From positions 930,001 through 994,000 of the forward strand of contig BSDZ01000078.1 of assembly GCA_030268105.1 (NCBI GenBank): a stretch of DNA of 64,000 bases, given 5' to 3'. The notes beneath the pieces were generated by a model. It was not told where the DNA came from, made no database searches, and worked only from the letters and a program-made list of their open reading frames with translations. A program made the translations under genes and the position numbers. This document shows positions 10,041-20,807 of the stretch, one piece after another (the first letter of the stretch is position 1; every line of letters starts with the position of its first letter). The DNA comes from Volvox africanus (Eukaryota > Chlorophyta > Chlorophyceae > Chlamydomonadales > Volvocaceae).

Positions 10041-11765
10041 GGGCTTGCCCGGGTTCCTGCGGAGGGGGCACCACCTGGGATTTCTGAACTAACGCGTGGT
10101 CGGTGGTCATCCTTACGGCCAGCCGTTAAGGCATTGTTGCCTTGTGTACTTGGACACATCCAGCGAGTCATTGCGCGACGCATCGCGCTTGACGGACGCA
10201 CGGGACTTCTCTGCTTCGACCCGTTGTGTAATTTGTTTACACCTCGCCGTCCCCTGTCGTCTATCGATCTGTCTAACCACGTGGTTTTGTTCATCCCCTC
10301 GTCTCTGCGTGAGATGTCGGAACAGTTGGCCATATACAGGAGGTGTAGGTGTCAATATCCAGGCACCGCCGCATGTGTTTTACTCCCCGCTTTCTGTCGG
10401 CGCAAGGCAGAGGCATCGTTAAGGGGTATGCGGCATGTCCACCGGTTCGAGCCGGGCACCGTTTTGTTTAATGGTGTGGATCGGGAGGGTACGCTGGCTC
10501 CGTGGCCAAGCACATCCTACTCGGTTGACGTTTGGTACGAAGCTCCTGACGGGGGTGCCGTAGGTTACGGACCCGCCCTAAGTGCACTGACGTTGTCTGC
10601 TGGGCAGTCGCTCGTAGATAACCGTGTCCCTGTGGTTCAGATCGGTTTGAATGGCCGTACTCTGAAGGCACTTGTTGACACCGGTGCCAGCGACGACTTC
10701 ATCTCTGTCGCAGAGGTGAATGCGCTGGGGTTGTCCCCAGAGTCGTCTGATTGTCCACAGGTTACCCTTGCTGACGGGGGTAAGCATCCCATCGTGGGCA
10801 GGATTACCCTTAGCCTATCGATAGGCCCTTTGCGTGTTGTGACCCGGCCGTACGTGCTGCAGGGCTTAGCAGAGACTGCACCGTACATAATGGGGTCGTC
10901 GACATTACGGCAGTACCGCGCGCGCATCGACATGGAGACCGCAACCCTGCATATGTGCAAGGGTACTCTGTCGATTAAGGTACCTTTCCTGTTGTTCGAA
11001 CATGTCACACCAAAGGAGGGCGAAGCTGAGGCGGTGCCTATGGTTAATTTCGCTGTGACTGCAATGGCCGCACGAATCGAACCAGAGCTAGTCGGGCGTA
11101 AGGAGGCCGTCCGTTTGTTACGGAAGGGTGCCCACGGACTGCTTTTGAGGCCACGGGTGAGCTGTTCCGTCACCACCGCGCAGATTTCTCCGGATCCTGA
11201 GGTTGAGGCCCTACTGTCGCAGTATGAGGACGTCTTTAAAGATATCCCTGGCCTACCACCTATGCGTCCTGTTGATCACACAATCCCTCTCATGCCTGGA
11301 GCGCAGCCTACGGCCTGGCCAATGTACAGGTTGAGTCCATTGGAGCTGGACGAGGTAAAGCGCCAGGTGACGGATTTGCTCGCGAAGGGTATGATACGCC
11401 CCAGCACATCCCCGTATTCTGCACCGATTTTGTTCGTCGGTAAGAAGGATGGGACCTTGCGCATGTGCATCGATTACCGGGGGTTAAATGCGAATACGGT
11501 GAAAAATCGCTACCCTTTGCCACGCGTTGACGACCTGTTGGATAAGCTGAAGGGATCGGATTATTTTTCCTCAATTGACTTACAACAGGGCTACAATCAG
11601 ATTCGCATCGCTGCCTCTGATATCCCGAAAACCGCTTTCCGGACGCCCTTCGGTCACTTTGAGTATACGGTCCTATTGTTTGGTTTGACTAATGCCCCTG
11701 CGACGTTTCAGGCGGTTATGGACCGAATGTTTAGGCCGTTTATCGACAGGTTCGTTGTTTGCTAG
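10041..11765 (+). CDS. pol: pol, first part: N-terminal domain, protease, RT up to the YxDD site
   Basis: Opens directly after the gag UAG in the same frame. About 10134-10550 encodes a conserved domain of unknown role ([15 protein letters not shown], then VVLFIPSSL, then ACVLLPAF, then RFEPGTVLF). The aspartic protease has [11 protein letters not shown] near 10680. RT begins near 11260 (RPVDHTIPL) and includes [15 protein letters not shown] and CIDYRGLN. The frame is then closed by UAG at 11763-11765, exactly where the Tyr of the catalytic YLDD box belongs (TGC-TAG-CTG-GAT-GAC). The same UAG is present in the copies at 5310-5312 and 17381-17383, but TAC is kept at 60787-60789. Confidence 0.9.
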   Translation, partial: GLARVPAEGAPPGISELTRGRWSSLRPAVKALLPCVLGHIQRVIARRIALDGRTGLLCFDPLCNLFTPRRPLSSIDLSNHVVLFIPSSLREMSEQLAIYRRCRCQYPGTAACVLLPAFCRRKAEASLRGMRHVHRFEPGTVLFNGVDREGTLAPWPSTSYSVDVWYEAPDGGAVGYGPALSALTLSAGQSLVDNRVPVVQIGLNGRTLKALVDTGASDDFISVAEVNALGLSPESSDCPQVTLADGGKHPIVGRITLSLSIGPLRVVTRPYVLQGLAETAPYIMGSSTLRQYRARIDMETATLHMCKGTLSIKVPFLLFEHVTPKEGEAEAVPMVNFAVTAMAARIEPELVGRKEAVRLLRKGAHGLLLRPRVSCSVTTAQISPDPEVEALLSQYEDVFKDIPGLPPMRPVDHTIPLMPGAQPTAWPMYRLSPLELDEVKRQVTDLLAKGMIRPSTSPYSAPILFVGKKDGTLRMCIDYRGLNANTVKNRYPLPRVDDLLDKLKGSDYFSSIDLQQGYNQIRIAASDIPKTAFRTPFGHFEYTVLLFGLTNAPATFQAVMDRMFRPFIDRFVVC

Positions 11766-14081
11766 CTGGATGACATCTTGGTTTATTCTAAGACGCGCGA
11801 GGAGCACTTGGAGCATCTTTGGCTCGTGCTCGACGTTATGAGGCGGGAGCAATTGTTTGCTAAACGCGCCAAATGCTTTTGGGCGCAGCCTCAGGTGGAA
11901 TATTTGGGCCACATTGTGTCGGCCACCGGTGTGAAGATGGACCCGCGGAAGGTCGCCGTGGTTCGCGATTGGCCCGCGCCTCAGAACCTCACGGAGCTGC
12001 GTAAGTTCCTTGGCTTGACCAATTATTTCCGAAAGTTCATTGAAAAATATTCCATCATTGCGGCCCCGCTTACTAACTTAACTCGCAAAGGCATTTTCGT
12101 TTCACTCGAGTCGTGGACGTCGCAATGCCAGCGGGCATTCGAAGAGCTCAAACGAATCGTTGCCGAAGATGTCACCCTTGCATTCCCTGATTACTCGTTG
12201 CCATTTCGTGTTGAGGTAGTGTCTGATGCCTCAATATTTGGAAGCGGCGCTGTATTGTTACAGGAAGGGCGACCGATCGCCTTCACGAGTAAGAAGTTTT
12301 CTGGTGCGGAGATTCGCTACACCACCGGGGAACAGGAGCTTCTGGCCATGCTGCATGCTTTAAAGGAATGGCACTGTTACCTCGAGGGACGCCCGTTTAC
12401 TTTAAAGACTGACCATAAGCCCCTAACGTTTTTGCAAAGCGTTCCAACGTTGAACCGCCGTCAGGCTAGGTGGATGGAATACCTAGCTAGGTTCGACTGC
12501 ACCTGGGAGTATATTTCTGGTAAATTGAATATTGCCGATGCTCTCAGTCGACATCCGTCGCTACACACTGCAATTTTGGCAGCGCCCATCGTGCGACCGC
12601 ATAACGAGGAGGTGCCGATCGCGACGGACCACGCGGAGCGGTTGAAGGTGGCCTACAACGCAGATGCCTGGTTCTCGGAGCCGGCTAATGTAGAAAACCT
12701 TCACAAGCAGAATGGCCTTTGGCTACGGACGGAGGGTGCAGCTACGCAAATCGTCGTTCCGAACGACAACGCGCTACGCTACGACATCCTTGCGCGGTTC
12801 CACGAGGACCCGTTAGCAGGACACCCTGGTAGCAAGCGATTGATCGACTTGGTGCAACGTTCCTTTTGGTGGCCTCGTTTGGCTAAGGATGCAGCGAACT
12901 TCGTCCAGACATGCAGTCTGTGCCAGCGCAATAAGGCTTTGTCCGGTAAGGGCCAGGGGTTGTTGCAACCGTTGCCTGTCCCGGATGCGCCTTGGGAAAG
13001 TGTTTCCATGGACTTCGTAGTCGCGCTGCCCAAAACTGAGGGGGGATACGATGCGGTGTTCGTAATGGTCGATCGTCTGACTAAGATGGTTCACCTAGCA
13101 ACATGCACATCATCCTGCACGGCTGAGCAAACCGCACGTTTGTTTTTCGACAATGTGGTTCGGTTACACGGGGTTCCCAAAAATGTGATTTCGGACCGCG
13201 GTGGACAGTTCACGTCTAAGTTTTGGGAAGCGCTCTGCAAGCTAGTTGGCATGAGTGTCAACCTGAGCACAGCGTATCACCCGCAGACTGATGGTCAAAC
13301 TGAACGCACAAATCGCACGTTGGGTGATATGTTGCGCAATTATGCTGGTCGCACACCACTTGTTTGGGATACGTATTTGACTGCGGCAGAATTCGCGCTT
13401 AACAACGCTGTTAACCGCTTAACAGGCAAAAGTCCGTTCTTTCTCAACTACGGATTTCATCCCGTGCTACCCGTGTGGCGTGAGTTGGAAGTGAACGTGC
13501 CTGCTGCTAAACGTTTTGCCAAGTCTTTTATGTCCCGAATCACAGACGCGAAGTCGTGTTTGGACGCGGCGCAGCAACGAACGACGGAATATTACAACAA
13601 ATCCAAGCAGGATGTGACGTTTTCGGAAGGGCAACTCGTGTTGCTAAGCACCAAGAACTTGCGTTCCTTGGCCGACGGATCCCGAAAACTCTTACCTCGC
13701 TGGATTGGTCCGTATCCTGTCGTGCGCATGGTTGGGAATGTGGCTGTGGAGCTTGCATTGCCCGCTGATATGACCATTCACCCCACGTTTCACGTATCAC
13801 TTGTTCGTCCGTATCGTGGTACGGAACCCGTCCCTGAGCCTGCTAACGCCCCCGCAGCGATCGAACCAGTTCCCGAGACCTGGATCGCTGGTAAACAGAA
13901 GTTTTACGATGTGGAGCGGGTGTTAGATTATCATGCACATCGTGTGGGCCGACACCTCTGTTTGCTCTCGCTTGCCTTGCTGTACTTGCAAGTGCTCGCG
14001 CATCGGTGTCGAAAGTCTCCAGACGTGCAGATACTTATGAGCAAACGCGAACGAGAGGTACAACAATTATCACCACCATGA
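11766..14081 (+). CDS. pol: pol, second part: RT thumb, RNase H, integrase, truncated chromodomain
   Basis: Continues in frame after the UAG with LDDILVYSK. RNase H shows the Asp of SDAS near 12225, GEQE near 12330 and TDHKPL near 12405. Integrase has the zinc-binding H..H (RFHEDPLAGHPG near 12795) and C..C (CSLCQ near 12912), then catalytic MDFVVAL, ISDRGGQF and QTDGQTERTNR (about 13010-13320). The IN C-terminal region follows (LLPRWIGPYPVV). The chromodomain is lost: after VGRH at about 13956 the frame runs into the 3' LTR remnant and ends at 14081. Without readthrough of the UAG this part is not translated from gag. Confidence 0.9.
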   Translation: MDDILVYSKTREEHLEHLWLVLDVMRREQLFAKRAKCFWAQPQVEYLGHIVSATGVKMDPRKVAVVRDWPAPQNLTELRKFLGLTNYFRKFIEKYSIIAAPLTNLTRKGIFVSLESWTSQCQRAFEELKRIVAEDVTLAFPDYSLPFRVEVVSDASIFGSGAVLLQEGRPIAFTSKKFSGAEIRYTTGEQELLAMLHALKEWHCYLEGRPFTLKTDHKPLTFLQSVPTLNRRQARWMEYLARFDCTWEYISGKLNIADALSRHPSLHTAILAAPIVRPHNEEVPIATDHAERLKVAYNADAWFSEPANVENLHKQNGLWLRTEGAATQIVVPNDNALRYDILARFHEDPLAGHPGSKRLIDLVQRSFWWPRLAKDAANFVQTCSLCQRNKALSGKGQGLLQPLPVPDAPWESVSMDFVVALPKTEGGYDAVFVMVDRLTKMVHLATCTSSCTAEQTARLFFDNVVRLHGVPKNVISDRGGQFTSKFWEALCKLVGMSVNLSTAYHPQTDGQTERTNRTLGDMLRNYAGRTPLVWDTYLTAAEFALNNAVNRLTGKSPFFLNYGFHPVLPVWRELEVNVPAAKRFAKSFMSRITDAKSCLDAAQQRTTEYYNKSKQDVTFSEGQLVLLSTKNLRSLADGSRKLLPRWIGPYPVVRMVGNVAVELALPADMTIHPTFHVSLVRPYRGTEPVPEPANAPAAIEPVPETWIAGKQKFYDVERVLDYHAHRVGRHLCLLSLALLYLQVLAHRCRKSPDVQILMSKREREVQQLSPP
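13957..14065 (+). repeat. 3' LTR remnant of the plus-strand element
   Basis: Only the last about 109 bp of LTR_A1 (from CTCTGTTTGCTCTCG to GTACAACA) remain, joined directly to pol. It faces the minus-strand LTR starting at 14161 and so forms an inverted repeat with a 95-bp gag spacer. Confidence 0.9.
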
Positions 14082-14160
14082 ACAGCCTGGAGATACTTTT
14101 TAGCGCACGCACGCGCACACACTCACGCACGTACTCACGAGTTGCATCGGCTATGCTATG
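14066..14160 (-). pseudogene. gag fragment of the outer element between two insertions
   Basis: Minus-strand translation gives HSIADATREYVRE and KSISRLFMV-like frame remnants matching the capsid start of family A gag (compare about 19955-20035). The left edge carries the ATTAT duplication. The right edge ends in CTATG, where the inner minus element begins at 14161. Confidence 0.85.
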
Positions 14161-14984
14161 TGTTGTACCTCTCGTTCGCGTTTGCTCATAAGTATCTGCA
14201 CGTCTGGAGACTTTCGACACCGATGCGCGAGCACTTGCAAGTACAGCAAGGCAAGCGAGAGCAAACAGAGACAGCGGAAGACTTCAAGACGAAGAGAGAT
14301 ATAACTTACAGTCTTACAGATCGGAACGATGCAATGGACGAAATCGCCGTCAGCGCCGGAAGCAAGCAATCATCACGCGGCGGTGATTAGCGAAGTTCAG
14401 GCTTAGCTCGGGCTAAGTAGAATAGTGTATAGCAATAGTAATATAGAACACATGAGTGTTCTCCGGTATCGAATGTCTTGTCTTGCTTAGCCGTCCTCGC
14501 ATCTGTTATACTCGCAGTATCGCAATGCCGTACGATTCACACTAGGAGGCCGATCCTAGATGTGACAATCCTACTGCGTATAGGCGATGTCTACGCATAA
14601 CAACGTATAAGCCTTTCCGGCATTTGCATGATGCAAGGGTCCGGATAACGATATCCGGTTGCAGGGCATGTATCGCGACGAGTGCGGCGCTCTCAACGTG
14701 TGCTTTAATGAAGTAATATTATATCAGATAATATTACTTATCGTTTCGTAGCACGAGCATAATGCACACTTCAATGCTTCGGGCTTTCATGCATGCTAGG
14801 CGGATTTGCCATGATGCGATGTCGCTATGGATAATGACAACATGCCAAATGCATATATAAATGTACACGAATACATCTTTATCATGCAGATTCATTCATA
14901 TGCAATGTGTTCATCACAATAGCACTTCGCCTTGTAGGATCACATTGACCTACGCATCGGCGGGAAACTAACCGTAGCACAACA
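14161..14984 (-). repeat. LTR_A1, 3' LTR of the inner minus element
   Basis: 824 bp, low edge TGTTGTACCTCTCG, high edge GTAGCACAACA, followed by the polypurine tract. Subtype A1 by the CCGGATA/TATCCGG hairpin near 14640. Confidence 0.92.
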
Positions 14985-15001
14985 ATTATCCCCCCTCCCG
15001 T
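14985..15001 (-). promoter_or_regulatory. Polypurine tract of the inner minus element
   Basis: Minus-strand ACGGGAGGGGGGATAAT next to the 3' LTR, the same as at 2953-2969. Confidence 0.85.
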
Positions 15002-15043
15002 ATGCAGCGTCCTCGCTGCTTCATACAGCATCGACTGCAAGGG

Positions 15044-18000
15044 TCATTGGGCTTGCGTGGCACGTTTGCGGGCTTCTTCGAGCAGGGGCTTCATGTCCTG
15101 CGAGAAGTTGCGTGCCGGTTCCCATGAGTTGTGCTCGCTGGTATACCCTGTCCACTTGACCAAGTACTCGTGTACTGTCCGCTTACGTCAGTGTCGGCCC
15201 ACACGACGAGCGCGATAATCTAACACCCGCTCCACACCGTAAAACTTCTGTTTACCAGCGACCCAGGTCTCGGGAACTGGTTCGATCGCTGCGGGGGCGT
15301 TAGAAGGCTCAGGGATGGGTTCCGTACCACGATACGGACGAACAAGCGATACGTGAAACGTGGGGTGAATGGTCATGTCAGCGGGCAATGCAAGCTCCAC
15401 AGCCACATTCCCAACCATGCGCATGACAGGATACGGACCAATCCAGCGGGGTAAAAGTTTTCGGGATCCGTCGGCCAAGGAACGCAAGTTCTTGGTGCTT
15501 AGCAACACGAGTTGCCCTTCCGAAAATGTCACATCCTGCTTAGATTTGTTATAGTATTCCGTCGTTCGTTGCTGCGCCGCGTCCAAACACGACTTCGCGT
15601 CTGTGATTCGGGACATAAAAGACTTGGCAAAACGTTTAGCAGCAGGCACGTTCACTTCCAACTCACGCCACACGGGTAGCGCGGGATGAAATCCGTAGTT
15701 AAGAAAGAACGGACTTTTGCCTGTAGAGCGGTTAACAGCATTGTTAAGCGCGAATTCTGCTGCAGTCAAATACGTATCCCAAACGAGTGGTGTGCGACCA
15801 GCATAATTGCGCAACATATCACCCAACGTGCGGTTTGTGCGTTCGGTTTGACCATCAGTCTGCGGCTGATACGCCGTACTCAGGTTGACGCGCATGCCAA
15901 CTAGTTTGCAGAGCGCTTCCCAAAACTTAGACGTGAACTGTCCACCGCGGTCCGAGATCACATTTTTGGGAATCCCGTGTAACCGAACCACATTATCGAA
16001 AAACAAACGTGCGGTTTGCTCAGCCGTGCAGGATGATGTGCATGTTGCTAGGTGAACCATCTTAGTCAGACGATCGACCATTACGAACACCGCATCGTAT
16101 CCCCCCTCAGTTTTGGGCAGCGCGACTACGAAGTCCATGGAAACACTTTCCGAAGGCGCATCTGGGACAGGCAACGGTTGCAACAACCCCTGGCCCTTAC
16201 GGGACAAAGCCTTATTGCGCTGGCACAGACTGCATGTCTGGACGAAGTTCACCGCATCCTTAGCCAAACAAGGCCACCAAAAGGAACGTTGCACCAAGTC
16301 GATCAATCACTTGCTACCAGGGTGTCCTGCTAACGGGTCCTCGTGGAACCGCGCAAGGATGTCGTAGCGTAGCGCGTTGTCGTTCGGAACGACGATTTGC
16401 GTAGCTGCACCCTCCGTCCGTAGCCAAAGGCCATTCTGCTTGCGAAGGTTTTCTACATTAGCCGGGTCCGCGAACCAGGCGTCTGCATTGTAGGCAACCT
16501 TCAACCGCTCCGCGTGGTCCGTCGCGATCGGCACCTCCTCGTTATGCGGTCGCACGATGGGCGCTGCCAAAATTGCAGTGTGTAGCGACGGATGTCGACT
16601 GAGAGCATCGGCAATATTCAATTTACCAGAAATATACTCCCAGGTGCAGTCGAACCTAGCTAGGTATTCCATCCACCTAGCCTGACGGCGGTTCAACGTT
16701 GGAACGCTTTGCAAAAACGTTAGGGGCTTATGTTCAGTCTTTAAAGTAAACGGGCGTCCCTGGAGGTAACAGTGCCATTCCTTTAAAGCATGCAGCATGG
16801 CCAGAAGCTCCTGTTCCCCGGTGGTGTAGCGAATCTCCGCACCAGAAAACTTCTTACTCGTGAAGGCGATCGGTCGCCCTTCCTGTAACAATACAGCGCC
16901 GCTTCCAAATATTGAGGCATCAGACACTACCTCAACACGAAATGGCAACGAGTAATCAGGGAATGCAAGGGTGACATCTTCGGCAACGATTCGTTTGAGC
17001 TCTTCGAATGCCCGCTGGCATTGCGACGTCCACGACTCGAGTGAAACGAAAACACCTTTGCGAGTTAAGTTAGTAAGCGGGGCCGCAATGATGGAATATT
17101 TTTCAATGAACTTTCGGAAATAATTGGTCAAGCCAAGGAACTTACGCAGCTCCGTGAGGTTCTGAGGCGCGGGCCAATCGCGAACCACGGCGACCTTCCG
17201 CGGGTCCATCTTCACACCGGTGGCCGACACAATGTGGCCCAAATATTCCACCTGAGGCTGCGCCCAAAAGCATTTGGCGCGTTTAGCAAACAATTGCTCC
17301 CGCCTCATAACGTCGAGCACGAGCCAAAGATGCTCCAAGTGCTCCTCGCGCGTCTTAGAATAAACCAAGATGTCATCCAGCTAGCAAACAACGAACCTGT
17401 CGATAAACGGCCTAAACATTCGGTCCATAACCGCCTGAAACGTCGCAGGGGCATTAGTCAAACCAAACAATAGGACCGTATACTCAAAGTGACCGAAGGG
17501 CGTCCGGAAAGCGGTTTTCGGGATATCAGAGGCAGCAATGCGAATCTGATTGTAGCCCTGTTGTAAGTCAATTGAGGAAAAATAAGCCGATCCCTTCAGC
17601 TTATCCAACAGGTCGTCAACGCGTGGCAAAGGGTAGCGATTTTTCACCGTATTCGCATTTAACCCCCGGTAATCAATGCACATGCGCAAGGTCCCATCCT
17701 TCTTACCGACAAACAAAATCGGTGCAGAATACGGGGATGTGCTGGGGCGTATCATACCCTTCGCGAGCAAATCCGTCACCTGGCGCTTTACCTCGTCCAG
17801 CTCCAATGGACTCAACCTGTACATTGACCGGGCCATAGGCTTCGCTCCAGGCATGAGAGGGATTGTGTGATCAACAGGACGCATAGGTGGTAGGCCAGGG
17901 ATATCTTTAAAGACGTCCTCATACTGCGACAGTAGGGCCTCAACCTCAGGATCCGCAGAAATCTGCGCGGTGGTGACACAACAGCTCACCCGCGGCCTTA

Positions 18001-19105
18001 AAAGCAGTCCGTGGGCACCCTTCCGTAACAAACGGACGGCCTCCTTACGCCCGACTAGCTCTGGTTCGATTTGCGCGGCCATTGCGGTCACAGCGAAATT
18101 AACCATAGGCACCGCCTCAGCTTCGCCCTCCCTTGGTGTGACATGTTCGAACGACAGGAAAGGTACCTTAATCGACAGAGTACCCTTGCACATATGCAGG
18201 GTTGCGGTCTCCATGTCGATGCGCGCGCGGTACTGCCGTAATGTCGACGACCCCATTATGTACGGTGCAGTCTCTGCTAAGCCCTGCAGCACGTACGGCC
18301 GGGTCACAACACGCAAAGGGCCTATCGATAGGCTAAGGGTAATCCTGCCCACGATGGGATGCTTACCCCCCTCAGCAAGGGTAACCTGTGGACCATCAGA
18401 CAACTCTGGGGACAACCCCAGCGCATTCACCTCTGCGACAGAGATGAAGTCGTCGCTGGCACTGGTGTCAACAAGTGCCTTCAGAGTACGGCCATTCAAA
18501 CCGATCTGAACCACAGGGACACGGTTATCTACGAGCGACTGCCCAGCAGACAACGTCAGTGCACTTAGGGCGGGTCCGTAACCTACGGCACCCCCGTCAG
18601 GAGCTTCGTACCAAACGTCAACCGAGTAGGATGTGCTTGGCCACGGAGCCAGCGTACCCTCCCGATCCACACCATTAAACAAAACGGTGCCCGGCTCGAA
18701 CCGGTGGACATGCCGCATACCCCTTAACGATGCCTCTGCCTTGCACCGACAGAAAGCGGGGAGTAAAACACATGCGGCGGTGCCTGGATATTGACGCATA
18801 CACCTCCTGTATATGGCCAACTGTTCCGACATCTCACGCAGAGACGAGGGGATGAACAAAACCACGTGGTTAGACAGATCGATAGACGACAGGGGACGGC
18901 GAGGTGTAAACAAATTACACAACGGGTCGAAGCAGAGAAGTCCTGTGCGTCCGTCAAGCACGATGCGTCGCGCAATGACTCGCTCGATGTGTCCAAGTAC
19001 ACAAGGCAACAATGCCTTAACGGCTGGCCGTAAGGATGACCACCGACCACGCGTTAGTTCAGAAATCCCAGGTGGTGCCCCCTCCGCAGGAACCCGGGCA
19101 AGCCC
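15044..19105 (-). pseudogene. pol of the inner minus element, three in-frame stops
   Basis: One continuous minus-strand frame after the gag UAG (19106-19108) to the TGA at 15044. It has the N-terminal domain, a protease (here DTSASDDF, so the usual Gly of DTGA is changed to Ser), RT, RNase H, integrase and chromodomain. Stops are UAG 17381-17383 at the YLDD Tyr, TGA 16307-16309 (CGA in the plus-strand copy) near the integrase start, and TGA 15188-15190 (CGA in the outer copy) before the chromodomain. The two TGAs are CpG-to-TpG type changes. Length and order are otherwise complete. Confidence 0.93.
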
Positions 19106-20350
19106 CTATTTCGGCTGAGGTACAAACGGCGGCATTAGCGGGCAATCCTTAGTGGAATGGCTCTCCGCACACCGTAGACAAACGTTGGCCAATTTCCGAC
19201 GCTCGAATTCGGAACGATTGCAATTCCATTTTGGCATATACGTGTCATCCGTGCGAGTCCGCTTTGCATTGGGGTCGGAACACTGTGCGGCTGCCGTCGA
19301 CGGCGCACCACCACGCTTCCTGTTTTTAGCCGGGTCCGAGCTCGGACCTGCTCCTCCTCACCCACGGACACCCGAGCTAGCGCCCCCGCGCGCCTGGCGT
19401 TGCCGGTTGCTGCGTCGCGTCGTGGCAGTAGGCGTGGGGCGGGTCGCTCCGAAGTCCTGGTCAAGAGCTACGGCTTCCCCAAGCGGATCCTGCACTTGCA
19501 CGGCATTTGCACGAGGGGCAGACTTGACTTCTTCCTCACCGGCAAGGAGTCATATCTCTGTGCCCTTAGCAAAAGCGACCAAAGCATCATACGACTTGAT
19601 CTGCGCTCCAACCAAGTCAGTAGCGCACCATTTAGCCAAAAGTTTCGTCAGGCCTCGCCTAAACCAAAAGACACGCTCGGATTCAGTGAGGTCAGCAATG
19701 GGAGTCACAAGTGCTTCAAAGCGTGACTGGTACGCAGGTACATTCTCATCCCGACGCATGTGGTAGCTACCGGCTGCCAAAACCTTACGAGCTTCCACAT
19801 CGCGTGCTTGAACCTCAGTAGCGAATCGTGCAAGCAAAGCGGCGACCAACTCGTCAAAAGTATAGTTGTCCCGGGCGTTGGTCCAATTGCGATACCAGTC
19901 CTTCGCTGAGCCCTCGAGGGTGTTACCAACGAAGAGACACCTGATACCGTCATTATCGCCACCATGAACAGCCTGGAGATACTTTTTAGCGTCACGCACG
20001 TACACACGAGTTGCATCGGCTATGCTATGCCCTGGTGTCTTGTCGGTCAGCGAAATATTGAGCCTAGGAACGGGAATTGACAATCTCATCACCTCAGGGA
20101 TGTCATCATGCCCTCGAGCTTGAGGTAATGGTAGAACCCTTGTTCCAGCAGTGTTGTCCATATTGGTGTTCACTGCTGAATGTGGCACAATTAAGTGAGC
20201 AGGGGTCTGAAGGAAAAGGGGCTCTTGAGTGGCTCGCCTGCCAACAGTCTCAAGACCCCTATCCGGAGCTCTAGCAGCCACAACAAAATCGGGTTGGCTA
20301 GCTAGGCTAGTGTGTGGCATATCGTCGTGTTCCGCGGACATGGAGCACAA
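19106..20350 (-). pseudogene. gag of the inner minus element with one nonsense change
   Basis: Same organisation as 8808-10040: capsid region, basic linker, zinc knuckle with C-x2-C-x3-H-x4-C spacing, and terminal UAG 19106-19108 in frame with pol. A TGA at 19550-19552 replaces the CGA of GTEIRLL after about 266 codons; the frame stays open beyond it. It keeps the Ile codon missing from the plus-strand copy. Confidence 0.9.
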
Positions 20351-20648
20351 AGCGATACCCTAGGTTTGCGTAATAGAAGCCGACTTCTATCGCAAAGGCA
20401 AGAGTACAAAACGATTCGGTGAGCCTACCGACAGTACTCTTGAGAAGATTCAGTAAACTCAGCAAGTACTTGCCCAGCTGAGTCCTGATCTCCGTAGTTT
20501 GGGCGATGAGAGTCGCCAAATGGTCCGGACGAAAGCCGGTCTCAGTCGCCGCGGCAAGCAATGCCGGTGCACTGAGATTACCTGCGACTCAGAGCGTACA
20601 CTTACACAACAAGTGCAGCAATCTAAGCAAAAGCAATTAAACAATTAC

Positions 20649-20740
20649 AAACCGGAAGCGGCAGCATCCAAAACGGCGCGGCCTAGGTCTTCGGCAATAG
20701 TATCTAGCGGTCCTCGTGGTTCGTCGCTGGAACTCGCCAT
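20649..20740 (-). CDS. Candidate gag leader exon in the inner minus element
   Basis: Minus-strand ATG at 20740 starts the same short conserved ORF as at 8409-8500, with the GTAAT donor at the same place. The leader region 20351-20807 otherwise holds no separate gene. Confidence 0.45.
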
Positions 20741-20792
20741 AGAAAGAGCCTACTTCCGATTAGACAAAGAGAGACAGTTAGGCAACGAACCT

Positions 20793-20804
20793 GTCTCGAT
20801 ACCA
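20793..20804 (-). promoter_or_regulatory. Primer binding site next to the 5' LTR
   Basis: Minus-strand TGGTATCGAGAC three bases inside the LTR edge, in the same position as the site at 8345-8356. Confidence 0.65.
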
Positions 20805-20807
20805 ATT

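Larger units (their letters stand above)
7518..14065 (+). mobile_element. Plus-strand LTR_A1 chromovirus inserted in gag of the outer element
   Basis: Begins with TGTTG at 7518 and ends with CAACA at 14065, flanked by ATTAT (7513-7517 and 14066-14070). The flanks rejoin into the gag reading seen intact near 19950. Order: 5' LTR, primer binding site, leader, gag, UAG, pol, then only the last 109 bp of the 3' LTR. The end of the chromodomain, the polypurine tract and most of the 3' LTR are deleted. It is the best preserved family A coding copy in the window. Confidence 0.95.
14161..20807 (-). mobile_element. Second minus-strand LTR_A1 element within gag of the outer element
   Basis: The 3' LTR (14161-14984, subtype A1) is followed by a polypurine tract, pol and gag in minus orientation, then a leader and primer binding site. 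The only LTR at the 5' side (20808-21639) is subtype A2 and carries the outer element's GTTGG duplication. The inner 5' LTR, its right CTATG duplication and the outer gag N-terminus are missing together. Recombination between the two direct 5' regions explains this in one step. The exact crossover cannot be placed by eye. Confidence 0.78.

Noticed and set aside
10637..11176. 179-codon antisense ORF over protease, repeated in each family A copy
   Set aside because: Shadow of the conserved pol frame; present only because pol is conserved, with no motif of its own.
11763..11765. Frameshift rather than stop at the RT active site
   Set aside because: Frame is identical on both sides of the UAG in all three copies; a single base substitution explains it.
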